Assembly (NCBI GenBank): GCA_902761355.1 | Contig: CACWJY010000005.1 | Coordinates: forward strand, 1-64,000 | Length of the DNA: 64,000 nucleotides | Source: Fibrobacter succinogenes | GTDB lineage: Bacteria; Fibrobacterota; Fibrobacteria; Fibrobacterales; Fibrobacteraceae | Direction: 5' to 3' | Shown here: positions 51,618-60,280 of the stretch, in pieces | Layout: each line of letters begins with the position of its first letter | Numbering within the stretch: the stretch's first letter is position 1 | Notes under the pieces: model-generated | The model's database searches: none | Told to the model about the DNA's origin: nothing | What the model saw: the letters and a program-made list of their open reading frames with translations, nothing else | Position numbers and translations under genes: made by a program

Positions 51618-52643
51618 TTAGTCGCGGAACTTCACCTGCTTGGTGCCCTTCACGACTTCGCCGATCTGCACCCACTTTTCGCCCTTGGCTTCGAGGTGAG
51701 CGGTAACTTCGGCCTTGTCCTTCGGGTCGATGAAGATAAGCATGCCCATACCCATATTGAAGGTAGAGTACATTTCGTCCTTTTCGACAGAGCCGGCCTG
51801 CTGGATGAGCTTGAAGATCATCGGAGGATCCCACGTGGTACGGTCAATAATCACATCGACATCGTCCGGGAGGATACGCGGAATATTGCCCTGGTAGCCA
51901 GAACCGGTGATGTGAGCAAGACCCTGGATGATCTTCTTGTTGCAGAGATCAATGAGGCTCGGGTAGTAGCTGCGATGCGGCACGGCGAGAGCTTCGCCGA
52001 TGGACTTGTCCATACCGTCGACCACCGTATCAACCTTGTAGCCAGCCACGTCAAACAGCACCTTACGGGCGAGAGAGTAACCGTTGGTGTGAAGACCCGT
52101 AGACGGGAGGCCAAGAATGATAGTGCCCGGCTTGATCTTCTTGCCGTCAATGATGTTTTCGCGTTCCACGACACCCACGATGGTGCCGGAGATATCGTAG
52201 TCGCCCGGACCATAGAAGCCCGGCATTTCAGCCGTTTCGCCACCGATGAGCACGAGGTCATTTTCACGGCAGGCCTTAGCCATACCGGCAACGAGCTTGT
52301 CCATGACACCCGGTTCCAGACGGCCGGTAGCCACGTAATCCAAGAAGAACAGCGGACGTGCGCCCTGAACGAGAATGTCATCGCAGCAGTGGTTCACGAT
52401 GTCCTGACCCGGGAGTTCGTGCGTGCCCATTTCGATATCGACCTTAAGCTTGGTGCCCACGCCGTCAACGGAGCTCACGAGGACAGGGTCCTTCATGCCG
52501 AGGTGGTTAAGCGTAAAGAGGCCACCGAAGTTGCCCACGTCGCCCAAAACGCCCTGGTTGAATGTAGTACGTACGGATTTCTTGACACCGACCATTGCTT
52601 CGTCGGCACGTGCCAAGGACACTCCTGCGTCTGCGTAATTCAT
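51618..52643 (-). CDS. purM: Phosphoribosylformylglycinamidine cyclo-ligase
   Basis: Closes the imidazole ring in purine synthesis (AIR synthetase). 341 residues with VSSVDGVGTKLKVDIEMG, NHCCDDILVQGARPLFFLDY, LIGGETAEMPGFY (family motif), and LGLPSTGLHTNGYSLARKV. Family length and motifs are intact. It is the last gene of the run substrate-binding lipoprotein, cNMP-binding protein, purM; spacing to the cNMP gene is 40 bases. Confidence 0.96.
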   Translation of the reverse strand: MNYADAGVSLARADEAMVGVKKSVRTTFNQGVLGDVGNFGGLFTLNHLGMKDPVLVSSVDGVGTKLKVDIEMGTHELPGQDIVNHCCDDILVQGARPLFFLDYVATGRLEPGVMDKLVAGMAKACRENDLVLIGGETAEMPGFYGPGDYDISGTIVGVVERENIIDGKKIKPGTIILGLPSTGLHTNGYSLARKVLFDVAGYKVDTVVDGMDKSIGEALAVPHRSYYPSLIDLCNKKIIQGLAHITGSGYQGNIPRILPDDVDVIIDRTTWDPPMIFKLIQQAGSVEKDEMYSTFNMGMGMLIFIDPKDKAEVTAHLEAKGEKWVQIGEVVKGTKQVKFRD

Positions 52644-52683
52644 CTTTTTTCCTTTGCCCTAATTCAGGGCATTTGTTCGCCCA

Positions 52684-53481
52684 CTAGTGGGCATTTTGTT
52701 TTTCATCAATATTTCTAAGCGCATCCAGAATCAGGCTCGTGGTATCGGACATCTGGTTGATGTTCACGATATCGGGCATCAGGTGCGTATCAAGCTTAAA
52801 GAGCGTCTCGTCGCCCCACGACAGCATCTTTTCCAATGCGTCCGGCCCTGCCAGTTTACCGCACTTGGCACAGCAAATACGGCCGTCCTGGAACGCGATA
52901 AAGCCCTTTTCGCCGTTGCACTCGAACAAGACCGTTCCCGTGATACGGCTTTTTTCCATTGTCTGCGCAAAATCAATAAAGGGGAGCACCTTGGCAGAAG
53001 CCAACAGCGAAAGCCTTTCGAATTCGTCGAAAGCCTTGTTCTTGGCACGCAGGCGGTCGGCAACCACCTTATACAGGTACACCATGATGTTCGGATTCTT
53101 GTCGAGGAACTTCACAAATTCTTCGCGCGGAATATGAAGTACGGTTGCGCCGTCTTCGCCCGCAATCACCGTATTGCTCGTGGGCTCGTTGCAAATAATG
53201 GACATTTCGCCAAAGCAGGCGCCAGCATCGAGCAAGGCAAGCGTATTATAGTGGCCATCGGCCAGAATCTGACCGCAAATAAAGGCTCGACCACTCTGTA
53301 AAACACAGAACGAATCCCCGACCGAACCACCGTTGATAATGATTTCCCCCGGCTCGTACTCGCGGATTTGTGCATTCAAAAGCAGATAATCGGCACAGTC
53401 CCTGGGCACCTGCTGCAAAAAAGGTGTTCCAAGTTCATAGTTAGCTGCAATCCAGTCACCAATACCAGTATGAGTCTTCAT
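52684..53481 (-). CDS. Cyclic-nucleotide-binding domain plus DUF4388 protein
   Basis: 265 residues. The N-terminal half is a cNMP-binding beta-barrel (FCVLQSGRAFICGQILADGH, LLDAGACFGEMSIICNEPTS with the phosphate-binding cassette), followed by a helix linker and a C-terminal DUF4388-like part (ITGTVLFECNGEKGFIAFQD and ICCAKCGKLAGPDALEKML). It lacks a DNA-binding helix-turn-helix, so it is not a CRP-type factor; such proteins act as signal-sensing adaptors. The ligand is unknown. It starts 3 bases after the substrate-binding lipoprotein gene. Confidence 0.82.
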   Translation of the reverse strand: MKTHTGIGDWIAANYELGTPFLQQVPRDCADYLLLNAQIREYEPGEIIINGGSVGDSFCVLQSGRAFICGQILADGHYNTLALLDAGACFGEMSIICNEPTSNTVIAGEDGATVLHIPREEFVKFLDKNPNIMVYLYKVVADRLRAKNKAFDEFERLSLLASAKVLPFIDFAQTMEKSRITGTVLFECNGEKGFIAFQDGRICCAKCGKLAGPDALEKMLSWGDETLFKLDTHLMPDIVNINQMSDTTSLILDALRNIDEKQNAH

Positions 53482-53484
53482 ATT

Positions 53485-54666
53485 CTAAAAGATAAAAATA
53501 TTGTGGTACCAGTCAAATTCCTTTTGGATAGAATCAGCCCCATTTGTTGCGTTTTTTAAACATTGACGCAAATTTAACAGCATTTCTGCAGGATAAACGA
53601 CAGCAGACTCGTAAAAATCATTGCCGCCCCCCGGCCCCTTGCGACCGTCATTTTGACACACGCGTTTTTCTTTAAAAGCCTTAATATACTTGACCCGTGG
53701 TTCTGACGCAAGCAAGTCCTCCGGAGTTGCGAACATTCCCGGATTCACCCACACGTCGGCGCTGTCGGCCACGAGCATGATTTCTTCTAACGAAAACTGC
53801 AATTCGCGACTGGTATCGGAGGCCCACAGGTAACAGCCGCCCGCATCCTTGATAAGGCGCGCCGTATAGCTGTTTCCACCCGGAGCATACCATACGCCAC
53901 CATAGCTCATACCCACTAACACACGGGGACAGCTCCCACCGTCCACGGCATCCGAGGCACCACCATTGACAGCCTGCAAATACGCAATTTTACTTTGTTT
54001 AAAAATCGAATCCGCAAGCGCCTCTATGCCGAACAGGCGCCCGAACAGCTTGATCCACTCGGCCTTCGCAAGCGGTGAATCTTCCTGCCATTCTGACGTA
54101 AGCATCAGCGGGAGTCCGAGGGCGTTAATTCGTTCGTAGTCATCATGACCGCCACCCGTGGCAAAGCTCATAACCAAATCAGGCTTAAGTGCCACCACGT
54201 TCTCAAGCGAAAGGGTAGGCCCGCTCCCCACCTCGGCCACCTCTCCCGACTGGACTCGGGCATACAAGGCGCTGTCGGCAACGTACTTGCCCTCGCCCAC
54301 CGCCACAATTTTATCTTGGAATCCCAAACGCAGCATATAACCGATCTGCGCCGACGATAGCGTCACCACCCTCTTGAGCGGAACCTGCAGGACAGTCGCT
54401 CCTGTTAATTCTACGGGAAGCGCCCTAGAAAAATCAGCTGTTTGACGCAGAACAAAAGTCTTGACCAAAGTGTCACGCCCGACGACAGAGCGGATTTTGG
54501 CCACGGACTCGCCATAGCTCTCTCCCAGCCACAAGTTCTTACAAAATTCCATGCCGCGAGGTTCAACTTGCGCTGCCGGACTCCCCTTTTCGGAGCATCC
54601 CAACACAAACAACAGCAAAACGGCAACCAGACCCACAACAGAGGCCTTTTTACAAATATTCCACAT
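53485..54666 (-). CDS. Periplasmic substrate-binding lipoprotein (BtuF/FecB fold)
   Basis: 393 residues from the ATG at 54666; lipobox LFVLGC. The body has the PF01497 pattern of iron-siderophore/cobalamin-binding proteins: VVTLSSAQIGYMLRLGFQDK then IVAVGEGKY, VVALKPDLVMSFATGGGHD, and ARLIKDAGGCYLWASDTSRE. Permease and ATPase genes are not adjacent; it sits instead before a cNMP-binding protein and purM, so it may serve a transporter encoded elsewhere or act as a sensor. The ligand cannot be told. Confidence 0.82.
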   Translation of the reverse strand: MWNICKKASVVGLVAVLLLFVLGCSEKGSPAAQVEPRGMEFCKNLWLGESYGESVAKIRSVVGRDTLVKTFVLRQTADFSRALPVELTGATVLQVPLKRVVTLSSAQIGYMLRLGFQDKIVAVGEGKYVADSALYARVQSGEVAEVGSGPTLSLENVVALKPDLVMSFATGGGHDDYERINALGLPLMLTSEWQEDSPLAKAEWIKLFGRLFGIEALADSIFKQSKIAYLQAVNGGASDAVDGGSCPRVLVGMSYGGVWYAPGGNSYTARLIKDAGGCYLWASDTSRELQFSLEEIMLVADSADVWVNPGMFATPEDLLASEPRVKYIKAFKEKRVCQNDGRKGPGGGNDFYESAVVYPAEMLLNLRQCLKNATNGADSIQKEFDWYHNIFIF

Positions 54667-54784
54667 TTTTAGCCCTAAAAAAGCACGTAAATCGTTGATT
54701 TTTAACATCTTATGAAAAAATTTCTGCCAAATCCGTCAAACATAATGTATTTTATATGCTCGGATATTAGCAACGGAATCTTTT

Positions 54785-55717
54785 ATGAAAACAAAGATAG
54801 CCTCTTTTTTGAGCATCGTGGCTCTTAGCCTGCTCACACTCACCACCGGCGCTTTCGCCGATGCCGAAGAAGGTTTTTACGAAAAGGACCACGTGCGTGG
54901 GTTCATCTCGATTGGCGCGGACTACCGCGGCATGCGTAAGGCTTACGCCGACTACGTCAACACAGTCGCAAGAGGCATTTATGCTTCGCCATATGGAGTT
55001 ACCCGATACGGGCACTACATCAAGATGACCGTCCCCAACGAAGACGGCTCGGGCGTTGATACAGTAAGCCAATTCTGCTCTGGCAACTACAGCTACAACA
55101 AGTTTAACGATTACTACTTGGGCCTGCACGTGAATATCGGTGCCCAGTACAAACAGTTCATGACCTGGTTCGACCTCAACTTTATGCCGCCCCAGGTATC
55201 CGAACGCAAGGCATCCTCCTACACGGTCCAAATACCTGACGGCGCGACCCCCGTCGGACAAATCACCTTCCCCCTCTATGACGTAGAATGGTTCACCTAC
55301 GGCGCCGACTGGATGTTTGCATGGAAACTCTTCGGAGAAAGCGCCCCCATCAACCTGATTCCGGCAGTGGGCTTTGGCTTTAGCCTGATGAACATGCATT
55401 TTGGATCTAACTTCAACTACGTCGAAGTCGACAACAAAGAAAACGTAACGCAGCTGCGCGACCGCTTCTACAGCACGCTTGCAACAACGGTCAACGCAGA
55501 ACTTGAATTGCGCATCGAACTCGGCCGTTTCGCTTTGGGTGCATACGGCGGTTACCGCTTCGTCCGCTACAACGACATCCAGCGCGAAGCTTTCACGACC
55601 GACGTTACCAACTGGGAAAACACCACCGACAACGTCGGCGACACCTACTTCTTCGGTATCCGCGCTACGTGGTACTTCCTCTCCCTGTGGGAAAAGAAGC
55701 TGAACGACAAGCTTTAA
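54785..55717 (+). CDS. Putative outer-membrane beta-barrel protein
   Basis: 310 residues with signal peptide (FLSIVALSLLTLTTGAFA). Mature part shows alternating hydrophobic/aromatic strands (VRGFISIGADYRGMRKAYAD, YYLGLHVNIGAQYKQFMTWF, ALGAYGGYRFVRYND) and ends with FFGIRATWYFLSL, the usual barrel-closing strand, plus a short polar tail. No known family. Single-gene unit with GGAATC upstream of the ATG and a terminator after it. Probably a porin-like or structural outer-membrane protein. Confidence 0.7.
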   Translation: MKTKIASFLSIVALSLLTLTTGAFADAEEGFYEKDHVRGFISIGADYRGMRKAYADYVNTVARGIYASPYGVTRYGHYIKMTVPNEDGSGVDTVSQFCSGNYSYNKFNDYYLGLHVNIGAQYKQFMTWFDLNFMPPQVSERKASSYTVQIPDGATPVGQITFPLYDVEWFTYGADWMFAWKLFGESAPINLIPAVGFGFSLMNMHFGSNFNYVEVDNKENVTQLRDRFYSTLATTVNAELELRIELGRFALGAYGGYRFVRYNDIQREAFTTDVTNWENTTDNVGDTYFFGIRATWYFLSLWEKKLNDKL

Positions 55718-55744
55718 TCTTAAGCTAAAGACTTTAAGCAAAAC

Positions 55745-55776
55745 GCCCCGCCCTTTACGGACGGGGCCCCTTTTTT
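55745..55776 (+). terminator. Rho-independent terminator of the barrel gene
   Basis: GCCCCG-CC stem (55745-55753 with 55759-55767, one mismatch) with a short loop, followed by CCC and six T. Confidence 0.8.
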
Positions 55777-55794
55777 AGGGGGCGTGGTTGAGGA

Positions 55795-56448
55795 TCAATA
55801 CCATGCGGGCTTGCGGCCATAAGGATGAAACTTCTGGAAAAGCCAGCCCTTGGGACGCACCGGTTGCTTGCTATTTTCTTCGACGACCTTTTCCATAGCC
55901 ACATAGCGCGCACAAGTGGCACGCAGGCAGGTATCCGTTTTCCAGTAGACATTTCGCTTAGCCTTGGGGTAAACAAATTCCCAGCCCAACAGCATGGTGG
56001 GAACCCCCATGGCGCGCAGCCTGTCGGGGAGAGGAGCGAACTGTCCCTGAGTACTAAACAGCACGGCCGCATCCATCTTGCTATACGAAGCCAAAAGCAG
56101 GGCGTCCTCGATGAGTCCTAGATTAGGGCCGAGTACATCGCCCACGACTCCGTGATTATTGTAATGCACATGAAAACCTGCCGCCTGCAGTTCGTGTTCC
56201 AGCTTAAAGGTCCCATCCACATCACGGCCGTAAATATGCGGATTCGGAAAAGGGTGATAGTAATGCGACTCCATTTCGACCTCACGGTAACCACCCTCGA
56301 ACTGCTTGAGGGCCTCGCGCTTTACCCAAGTCTTGAGACCCCTAAAATCAAGGTGCGAACGGATATCGTGAAAATTTCGATAATAGTCGTTCACCTTTTT
56401 CAAGGTAAAACCGTCCAAGAAAAAGCCGATTCGTAAAGCAGTCGACAT
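55795..56448 (-). CDS. NYN-domain-like protein with altered active site
   Basis: 217 residues. NYN (PIN-like) RNases use acidic residues at three places. Here the first is kept (RIGFFLDGFTLKKVNDYYR) and the second likely kept (LGLIEDALLLAS), but the third, usually SGDSDF, reads FSTQGQFAPL, so two Asp are Gln. The order of parts otherwise fits NYN/DUF88 proteins, including the following RAMGVPTMLLGWEFVY strand. It may bind RNA without cutting, or use other residues. The C-terminal tail is basic (QKFHPYGRKPAWY). Alone on its strand. Confidence 0.65.
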   Translation of the reverse strand: MSTALRIGFFLDGFTLKKVNDYYRNFHDIRSHLDFRGLKTWVKREALKQFEGGYREVEMESHYYHPFPNPHIYGRDVDGTFKLEHELQAAGFHVHYNNHGVVGDVLGPNLGLIEDALLLASYSKMDAAVLFSTQGQFAPLPDRLRAMGVPTMLLGWEFVYPKAKRNVYWKTDTCLRATCARYVAMEKVVEENSKQPVRPKGWLFQKFHPYGRKPAWY

Positions 56449-56540
56449 GAGACCTCCGAAAAAAAACGTGTCTACTATAGAAACGTTTTAACGGAGGAAA
56501 AGTTCCCTTTTTTATTGTAAAAAATTTAAGAGCAACAGCC

Positions 56541-57479
56541 TTACAGCAGTTTCTTTTTCTTGAGATCGTCCATGAGCGACCCCGGCATCCACTTTTCAAG
56601 CTTCTTGTATTCGGCGTCTTTCAGTTTGTTTTTCCAGGCGAGAGCCTTATCCTTGTCGCCCTTGTCGGCATAGATGCGAACCAGGTTGAGAACCGAGCAC
56701 CAGTAACGGATGCTCCTGCCGGTACGCTTCAAATAATCGGCGGCGCTTTTCTCGTAGATGTCGGCAGCCTCGCCGTAGCGTTTGAGGCGGTAAAGCATGT
56801 CAGCCTTGATCTGCAGCATGACCGGATGATTGGGAGCGCGCTTGAGCCCGCGCTCGGCAAGCTTAAGGCCAGCCGCAAAATCTTCCTTGTCGTAATGCAT
56901 CCAAACTAGCGGCGTCAGGAACAGCGGCCAAAAGCGATCGGACTTTAGCGAGGCACTATCGAGCGTAGCCAGGTAGAGTTCGCGCTTGTCGGACTTGAAC
57001 GGGACCCAGCTAAAGCTTTTGTCGATATAGTAGGCATAAATCGCAAAAAAGGCGCGGGCCTCGAGTTCCTTGGAATCTTCAAATTTTTTTGCGGCGGAGC
57101 GCGTCGTCATGGCGCCCTTGACCGCATGCCCCGTTTCACCCTGCACGTAGCCGATTTCAAACTTGCGGAGCGCATCCCACAGGCCGTCCGTCTTGCATTT
57201 TTCTAACAAAGTACCAGCCTTCTGCAGGGCGGAGGTATCCCCCTTGTCGTCGTAGATACTGATGCGCACAATATTCTCGAGCACGCAGCCAGCACCTTCA
57301 TTTTTTTCACGGAGTTTTTTGGCCTGTTCCATGGCATCACCATACTGAAGCGCCATGGTGGACCTGGTCGCCTTTATCCACAATTCCATCTGGCCATCAG
57401 AGAGCTTTAACGACGGCGTTTCGGAGGCTGCGGCGAGCGTGACGGCCAATAAAAAAGGAATCCATTTCAAAAAAGACAT
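56541..57479 (-). CDS. Exported TPR protein
   Basis: 312 residues with a signal peptide (WIPFLLAVTLAAASE). The second half has two clear TPR motifs (DFAAGLKLAERGLKRAPNHP and KRYGEAADIYEKSAADYLKR); the first half looks like degenerate repeats. Basic Lys-rich end (KDAEYKKLEKWMPG then KKKKLL). No catalytic motif; probably a periplasmic scaffold. It stands alone between NYN-like gene and a plus-strand small gene. Confidence 0.7.
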   Translation of the reverse strand: MSFLKWIPFLLAVTLAAASETPSLKLSDGQMELWIKATRSTMALQYGDAMEQAKKLREKNEGAGCVLENIVRISIYDDKGDTSALQKAGTLLEKCKTDGLWDALRKFEIGYVQGETGHAVKGAMTTRSAAKKFEDSKELEARAFFAIYAYYIDKSFSWVPFKSDKRELYLATLDSASLKSDRFWPLFLTPLVWMHYDKEDFAAGLKLAERGLKRAPNHPVMLQIKADMLYRLKRYGEAADIYEKSAADYLKRTGRSIRYWCSVLNLVRIYADKGDKDKALAWKNKLKDAEYKKLEKWMPGSLMDDLKKKKLL

Positions 57480-57678
57480 CTTTCAAAAAATAGAAAAATA
57501 GTCCAAGTTGGAATACCCCTCAAAGCCCTCTTTTTTTCAAAAACAATGTCGGCCACTAGCTGCTAACGCATTGACAGTCAATCAATTAAAAAACAGGAGC
57601 AGCGTCAAACCGCAAAAAATGCGTAAATTCGGCGAAAATTACAAAAATCTTTTAATTTTCAAAAGCGCGTTCAGCCTC

Positions 57679-57707
57679 TTGTTTTTCGTTCGAAAAAAAT
57701 CTATAAA
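57679..57707 (+). promoter_or_regulatory. Promoter of the 72-residue small protein
   Basis: TTGTTT (57679-57684), 17-base spacer, TATAAA (57702-57707). The leader would be about 80 bases and ends with a strong ribosome site. The rest of 57480-57678 holds no recognisable gene. Confidence 0.5.
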
Positions 57708-57792
57708 TAGGATAGATACAACTTATCAACAACAAACAAACAATGCAATGCATTAAAACTTAATTCTCAAGATTCCACGTGTCGGAGGTCTT

Positions 57793-58011
57793 ATGAAGCT
57801 CTTCCATAAAACATCTGCCCTGTCATTTTACATGATCCACTCCGGTTTCAAGGCCTTCAAGGCCCGCGTCAAGGAGGAACTGGACAGCATGGGTGGCGGA
57901 AACCTAGACGACTTTATAGACGACGACAGCCTGCATGCCTACTATCGCAACGGCGATTCGCCGGACTTCGTGGCATCATCCCTGTGGAACCCAGCCCTCG
58001 AAGAAGAATAA
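57793..58011 (+). CDS. Small conserved-looking protein, unknown
   Basis: 72 residues, strong Shine-Dalgarno (GGAGG, 57783-57787 area) close before the ATG, own promoter and own terminator. The sequence MKLFHKTSALSFYMIHSGFK has a short hydrophobic-amphipathic start; the rest is acidic (FIDDDSLHAYYRNGDSPDF). It is not long enough for a domain call. Signals around it make it a real gene in my view. Function unknown. Confidence 0.65.
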   Translation: MKLFHKTSALSFYMIHSGFKAFKARVKEELDSMGGGNLDDFIDDDSLHAYYRNGDSPDFVASSLWNPALEEE

Positions 58012-58040
58012 AAAGACTCTCTCCTCCTAGAAACAAAAAA

Positions 58041-58073
58041 AATCCCGCAGCAAAACGCCGCGGGATTTTTTTA
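58041..58073. terminator. Bidirectional terminator
   Basis: AATCCCGC paired with GCGGGATT (8 bp) with an 11-base interior, flanked by A runs on the left and seven T on the right. It ends the small gene on the plus strand and can end the LpoA-like gene on the minus strand. Confidence 0.85.
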
Positions 58074-58096
58074 ATGACTTTTGAAACAGGATTCTC

Positions 58097-59890
58097 TTAC
58101 TTGGCGGGGCAGCCTTCGACCGTTTCGAATTTGCCCTTAACGACCGTCACGATTTTGGCGTTGGTGTTTGCGCCGCGCTTGAACTTGATTTCGCCATAAA
58201 CGCTCGGGAAATTGCCGGCGTTGTTGATAGCGTTCGTAAGGCTATTCGGCTTTTTCGCGAGCGAGCTAAAGACAATGTTTGCTGCGTCGTAACTGAGGCC
58301 GCTCACCTTGTCTTCGCCAGGTTCGGCACCCCAGCGTTCCTTGAAATCAGAGACAAATTTTGTCAGAACCTCGTTCTTGCCGTCCATATCCATGGCCGGA
58401 ACACTAAAGTAGGAACTGTCGACCTGGCGCTTGCCCTGAATCAGGAGTTCGCGACCGTACCAGCCGGAGGCGCCGAGCAGCACGCCCGAAATCTTGTTGA
58501 AAGCCACCTGGCCAGCCATAAGTCCAGCATCGCTCGGGTTGGTCGCCGGAATAAAGATGCCCGGGATATTGAACGTGGAATCCTGCATGTAGGCGCGACG
58601 TTCCTTGGCGTTGACCGCGTCGAGGTCGGAGGCTCCGCGTGCAATGTTCTGGCGACGGTTGAGTTGCTTAAAGCGAACATCGCGAAGGAGGCTAAATTCG
58701 GTCTTATAGTCGGGGCGGCCTTCTTCATAGTTACGGAAGGCGATAATGCTTGCGCCACGGCGTTCGACAGCCTGCGTAAAGCTCTGCGACATCGAGGCAC
58801 CGTAACCGCCCAAGGGGCTAAGGATAGCATACTCGCGGATGTTCAGGCACTTGGTCGCAAAGTCGGCGATGCTTTTGGCCAGGTTATCCATGGTGATGTT
58901 CACCTGGAAAATATTCGGGCCCATCTTGGCAATGCCGTCGTCGGTCGCCGTCGGAGTAAGCATCGGGATATTCTGGAAATTGCTACCGAGCCAGGCGGCG
59001 ACGGTCGCGGCCGGGGCGCTCATAATAGGACCAATCACGGCAACAACGCTATCCTGGTTTACAGCCTGCTGGGTACGGAGCAACGCCTGGGCCGCGTCAG
59101 CACGGGTATCGGCCACGCGCAGGTTCACCTTGCCCTTAAGGCCAGCCTTTTCGTGAGCGAGGATTACACCCTGGATGGCCGCTGCACCGAATTCAGCAAA
59201 ATCTCCCGACAAGGGAGCAAGCACGAGGACCGTGGGCATACCCGCACCGCGGTCTTCCAGGGACTCAAGACCCTTCTGGGCCGTGCTAGAAAGGTTTTCG
59301 GCGACTTCACCTGCCACCACCTTCTTGTACCAGTAACGGGCGGCGCGATAACGCTTGGAGTTCTGACATTCACGACCAATCTGCAGCTGCAGCCAGCCAA
59401 TAATGTCCTTGTCGACCGGGTACTTTTCGAGGAGAGCCTGAAGCTGTTCGGCCGTCATAAGCGAGGCGGCAATCGTCTGGATGGCCACATCCTTGGTGCG
59501 GCTCTTGGCAGCCGGATTCTTGGTATAGGCCAAAATACGGAGCATGGCTTCGACGCCTTCGTAGACGCGGCCCTTTTCGACCGTCACGATAGCGTTCGCA
59601 AGTTCCATACGTTCACGGTAAACCGTATTCACATAGTATTCCAAAAACCTAGAAGAGGTCTTGTAGGCTTCGTCGCGCTTGTGTTCGCGCAGGTAGCACT
59701 CCGTAAGCATGACCGCGGCCTTTTCACCCGAGGACTTGCGAAAGCTGGACTTGTAGACCTTCTGGAGGGGGGCGATGGCTTCGGCACACTGCCCGTTCTG
59801 GATTAGATTCTTTGCCTGGGCAATTTCGTCCTGGGCAAATGCGGAAGCAGCAAAGGAGGCTGCCAAGACAAAAGGTAAAAGACGTTTCAT
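58097..59890 (-). CDS. LpoA-like / branched-chain-type periplasmic binding protein with TPR N-domain
   Basis: 597 residues from the ATG at 59890 (signal peptide LLPFVLAASFAASAFA). The N-terminal ~190 residues are helical repeats of TPR type. From about 215 the protein is a type-1 periplasmic binding fold: PTVLVLAPLSGDFAEFGAAA (family opening), VVAVIGPIMSAPAATVAAWL, NIPMLTPTATDDGIAKMGP, and YAILSPLGGYGASMSQSFTQ. This order (helical N-domain plus binding-protein C-domain) is that of LpoA-type activators of penicillin-binding proteins and of some branched-chain amino-acid proteins. It starts one base after a nucleotidyltransferase-like gene. A role in peptidoglycan synthesis is inference. Confidence 0.78.
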   Translation of the reverse strand: MKRLLPFVLAASFAASAFAQDEIAQAKNLIQNGQCAEAIAPLQKVYKSSFRKSSGEKAAVMLTECYLREHKRDEAYKTSSRFLEYYVNTVYRERMELANAIVTVEKGRVYEGVEAMLRILAYTKNPAAKSRTKDVAIQTIAASLMTAEQLQALLEKYPVDKDIIGWLQLQIGRECQNSKRYRAARYWYKKVVAGEVAENLSSTAQKGLESLEDRGAGMPTVLVLAPLSGDFAEFGAAAIQGVILAHEKAGLKGKVNLRVADTRADAAQALLRTQQAVNQDSVVAVIGPIMSAPAATVAAWLGSNFQNIPMLTPTATDDGIAKMGPNIFQVNITMDNLAKSIADFATKCLNIREYAILSPLGGYGASMSQSFTQAVERRGASIIAFRNYEEGRPDYKTEFSLLRDVRFKQLNRRQNIARGASDLDAVNAKERRAYMQDSTFNIPGIFIPATNPSDAGLMAGQVAFNKISGVLLGASGWYGRELLIQGKRQVDSSYFSVPAMDMDGKNEVLTKFVSDFKERWGAEPGEDKVSGLSYDAANIVFSSLAKKPNSLTNAINNAGNFPSVYGEIKFKRGANTNAKIVTVVKGKFETVEGCPAK

Positions 59891-59891
59891 A

Positions 59892-60206
59892 CTAGAATTC
59901 CGCAGCGGCTTGCACCACGTCATGTTCTTTCTTGATTTGTTTCTGCAGGGACTCGGGGAGTTTCGCCCAGTCAATAATATCGACCCTAAATGGGAGGCCA
60001 CTTTCGACAAAAGCTTTTTCGACAGCAGTCATCGCCTCGAAAGAAAGAGGCCTTTCAGAAATCACCACCAGTTCCAGTTCCGTTTCGGGAGTGAGGTCCA
60101 CACCTGTTACACGGGCACCATGGGCCCAGACTTCTAACCCCTCAAAATGGAGGGCTAATATTCGCTGGACCTTTTCCAATTGATCAGTTTCTATGCATAA
60201 AGCCAT
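59892..60206 (-). CDS. Minimal nucleotidyltransferase-like protein with ExE in place of DxD
   Basis: 104 residues in the fold of small nucleotidyltransferases (MNT type): VWAHGARVTGVDL where active members have GSRARG, then TELELVVIS where they have SDIDLxV, and VDIIDWAKLP for the third acidic position. The two metal-binding Asp are therefore Glu, and the Gly-Ser is His-Gly. No HepT-type partner is next to it. It lies one base before the LpoA-like gene, so it is co-transcribed. Activity is uncertain. Confidence 0.7.
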   Translation of the reverse strand: MALCIETDQLEKVQRILALHFEGLEVWAHGARVTGVDLTPETELELVVISERPLSFEAMTAVEKAFVESGLPFRVDIIDWAKLPESLQKQIKKEHDVVQAAAEF

Positions 60207-60280
60207 ATTGACTTATAATATAGTTAAAAATTGACCTGGGCCTCGTTCGGAAAATTCATAAGGTTTTCTAGTTTTATCCC

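Noticed and set aside
54767-55741. Minus-strand frame opposite the barrel gene
   Set aside because: Valine/histidine-rich translation without motifs; the plus-strand gene has signal peptide and closing barrel strand.
58664-59806. Plus-strand frame of 380 codons opposite the LpoA-like gene
   Set aside because: Shadow of a well supported gene; no motifs.
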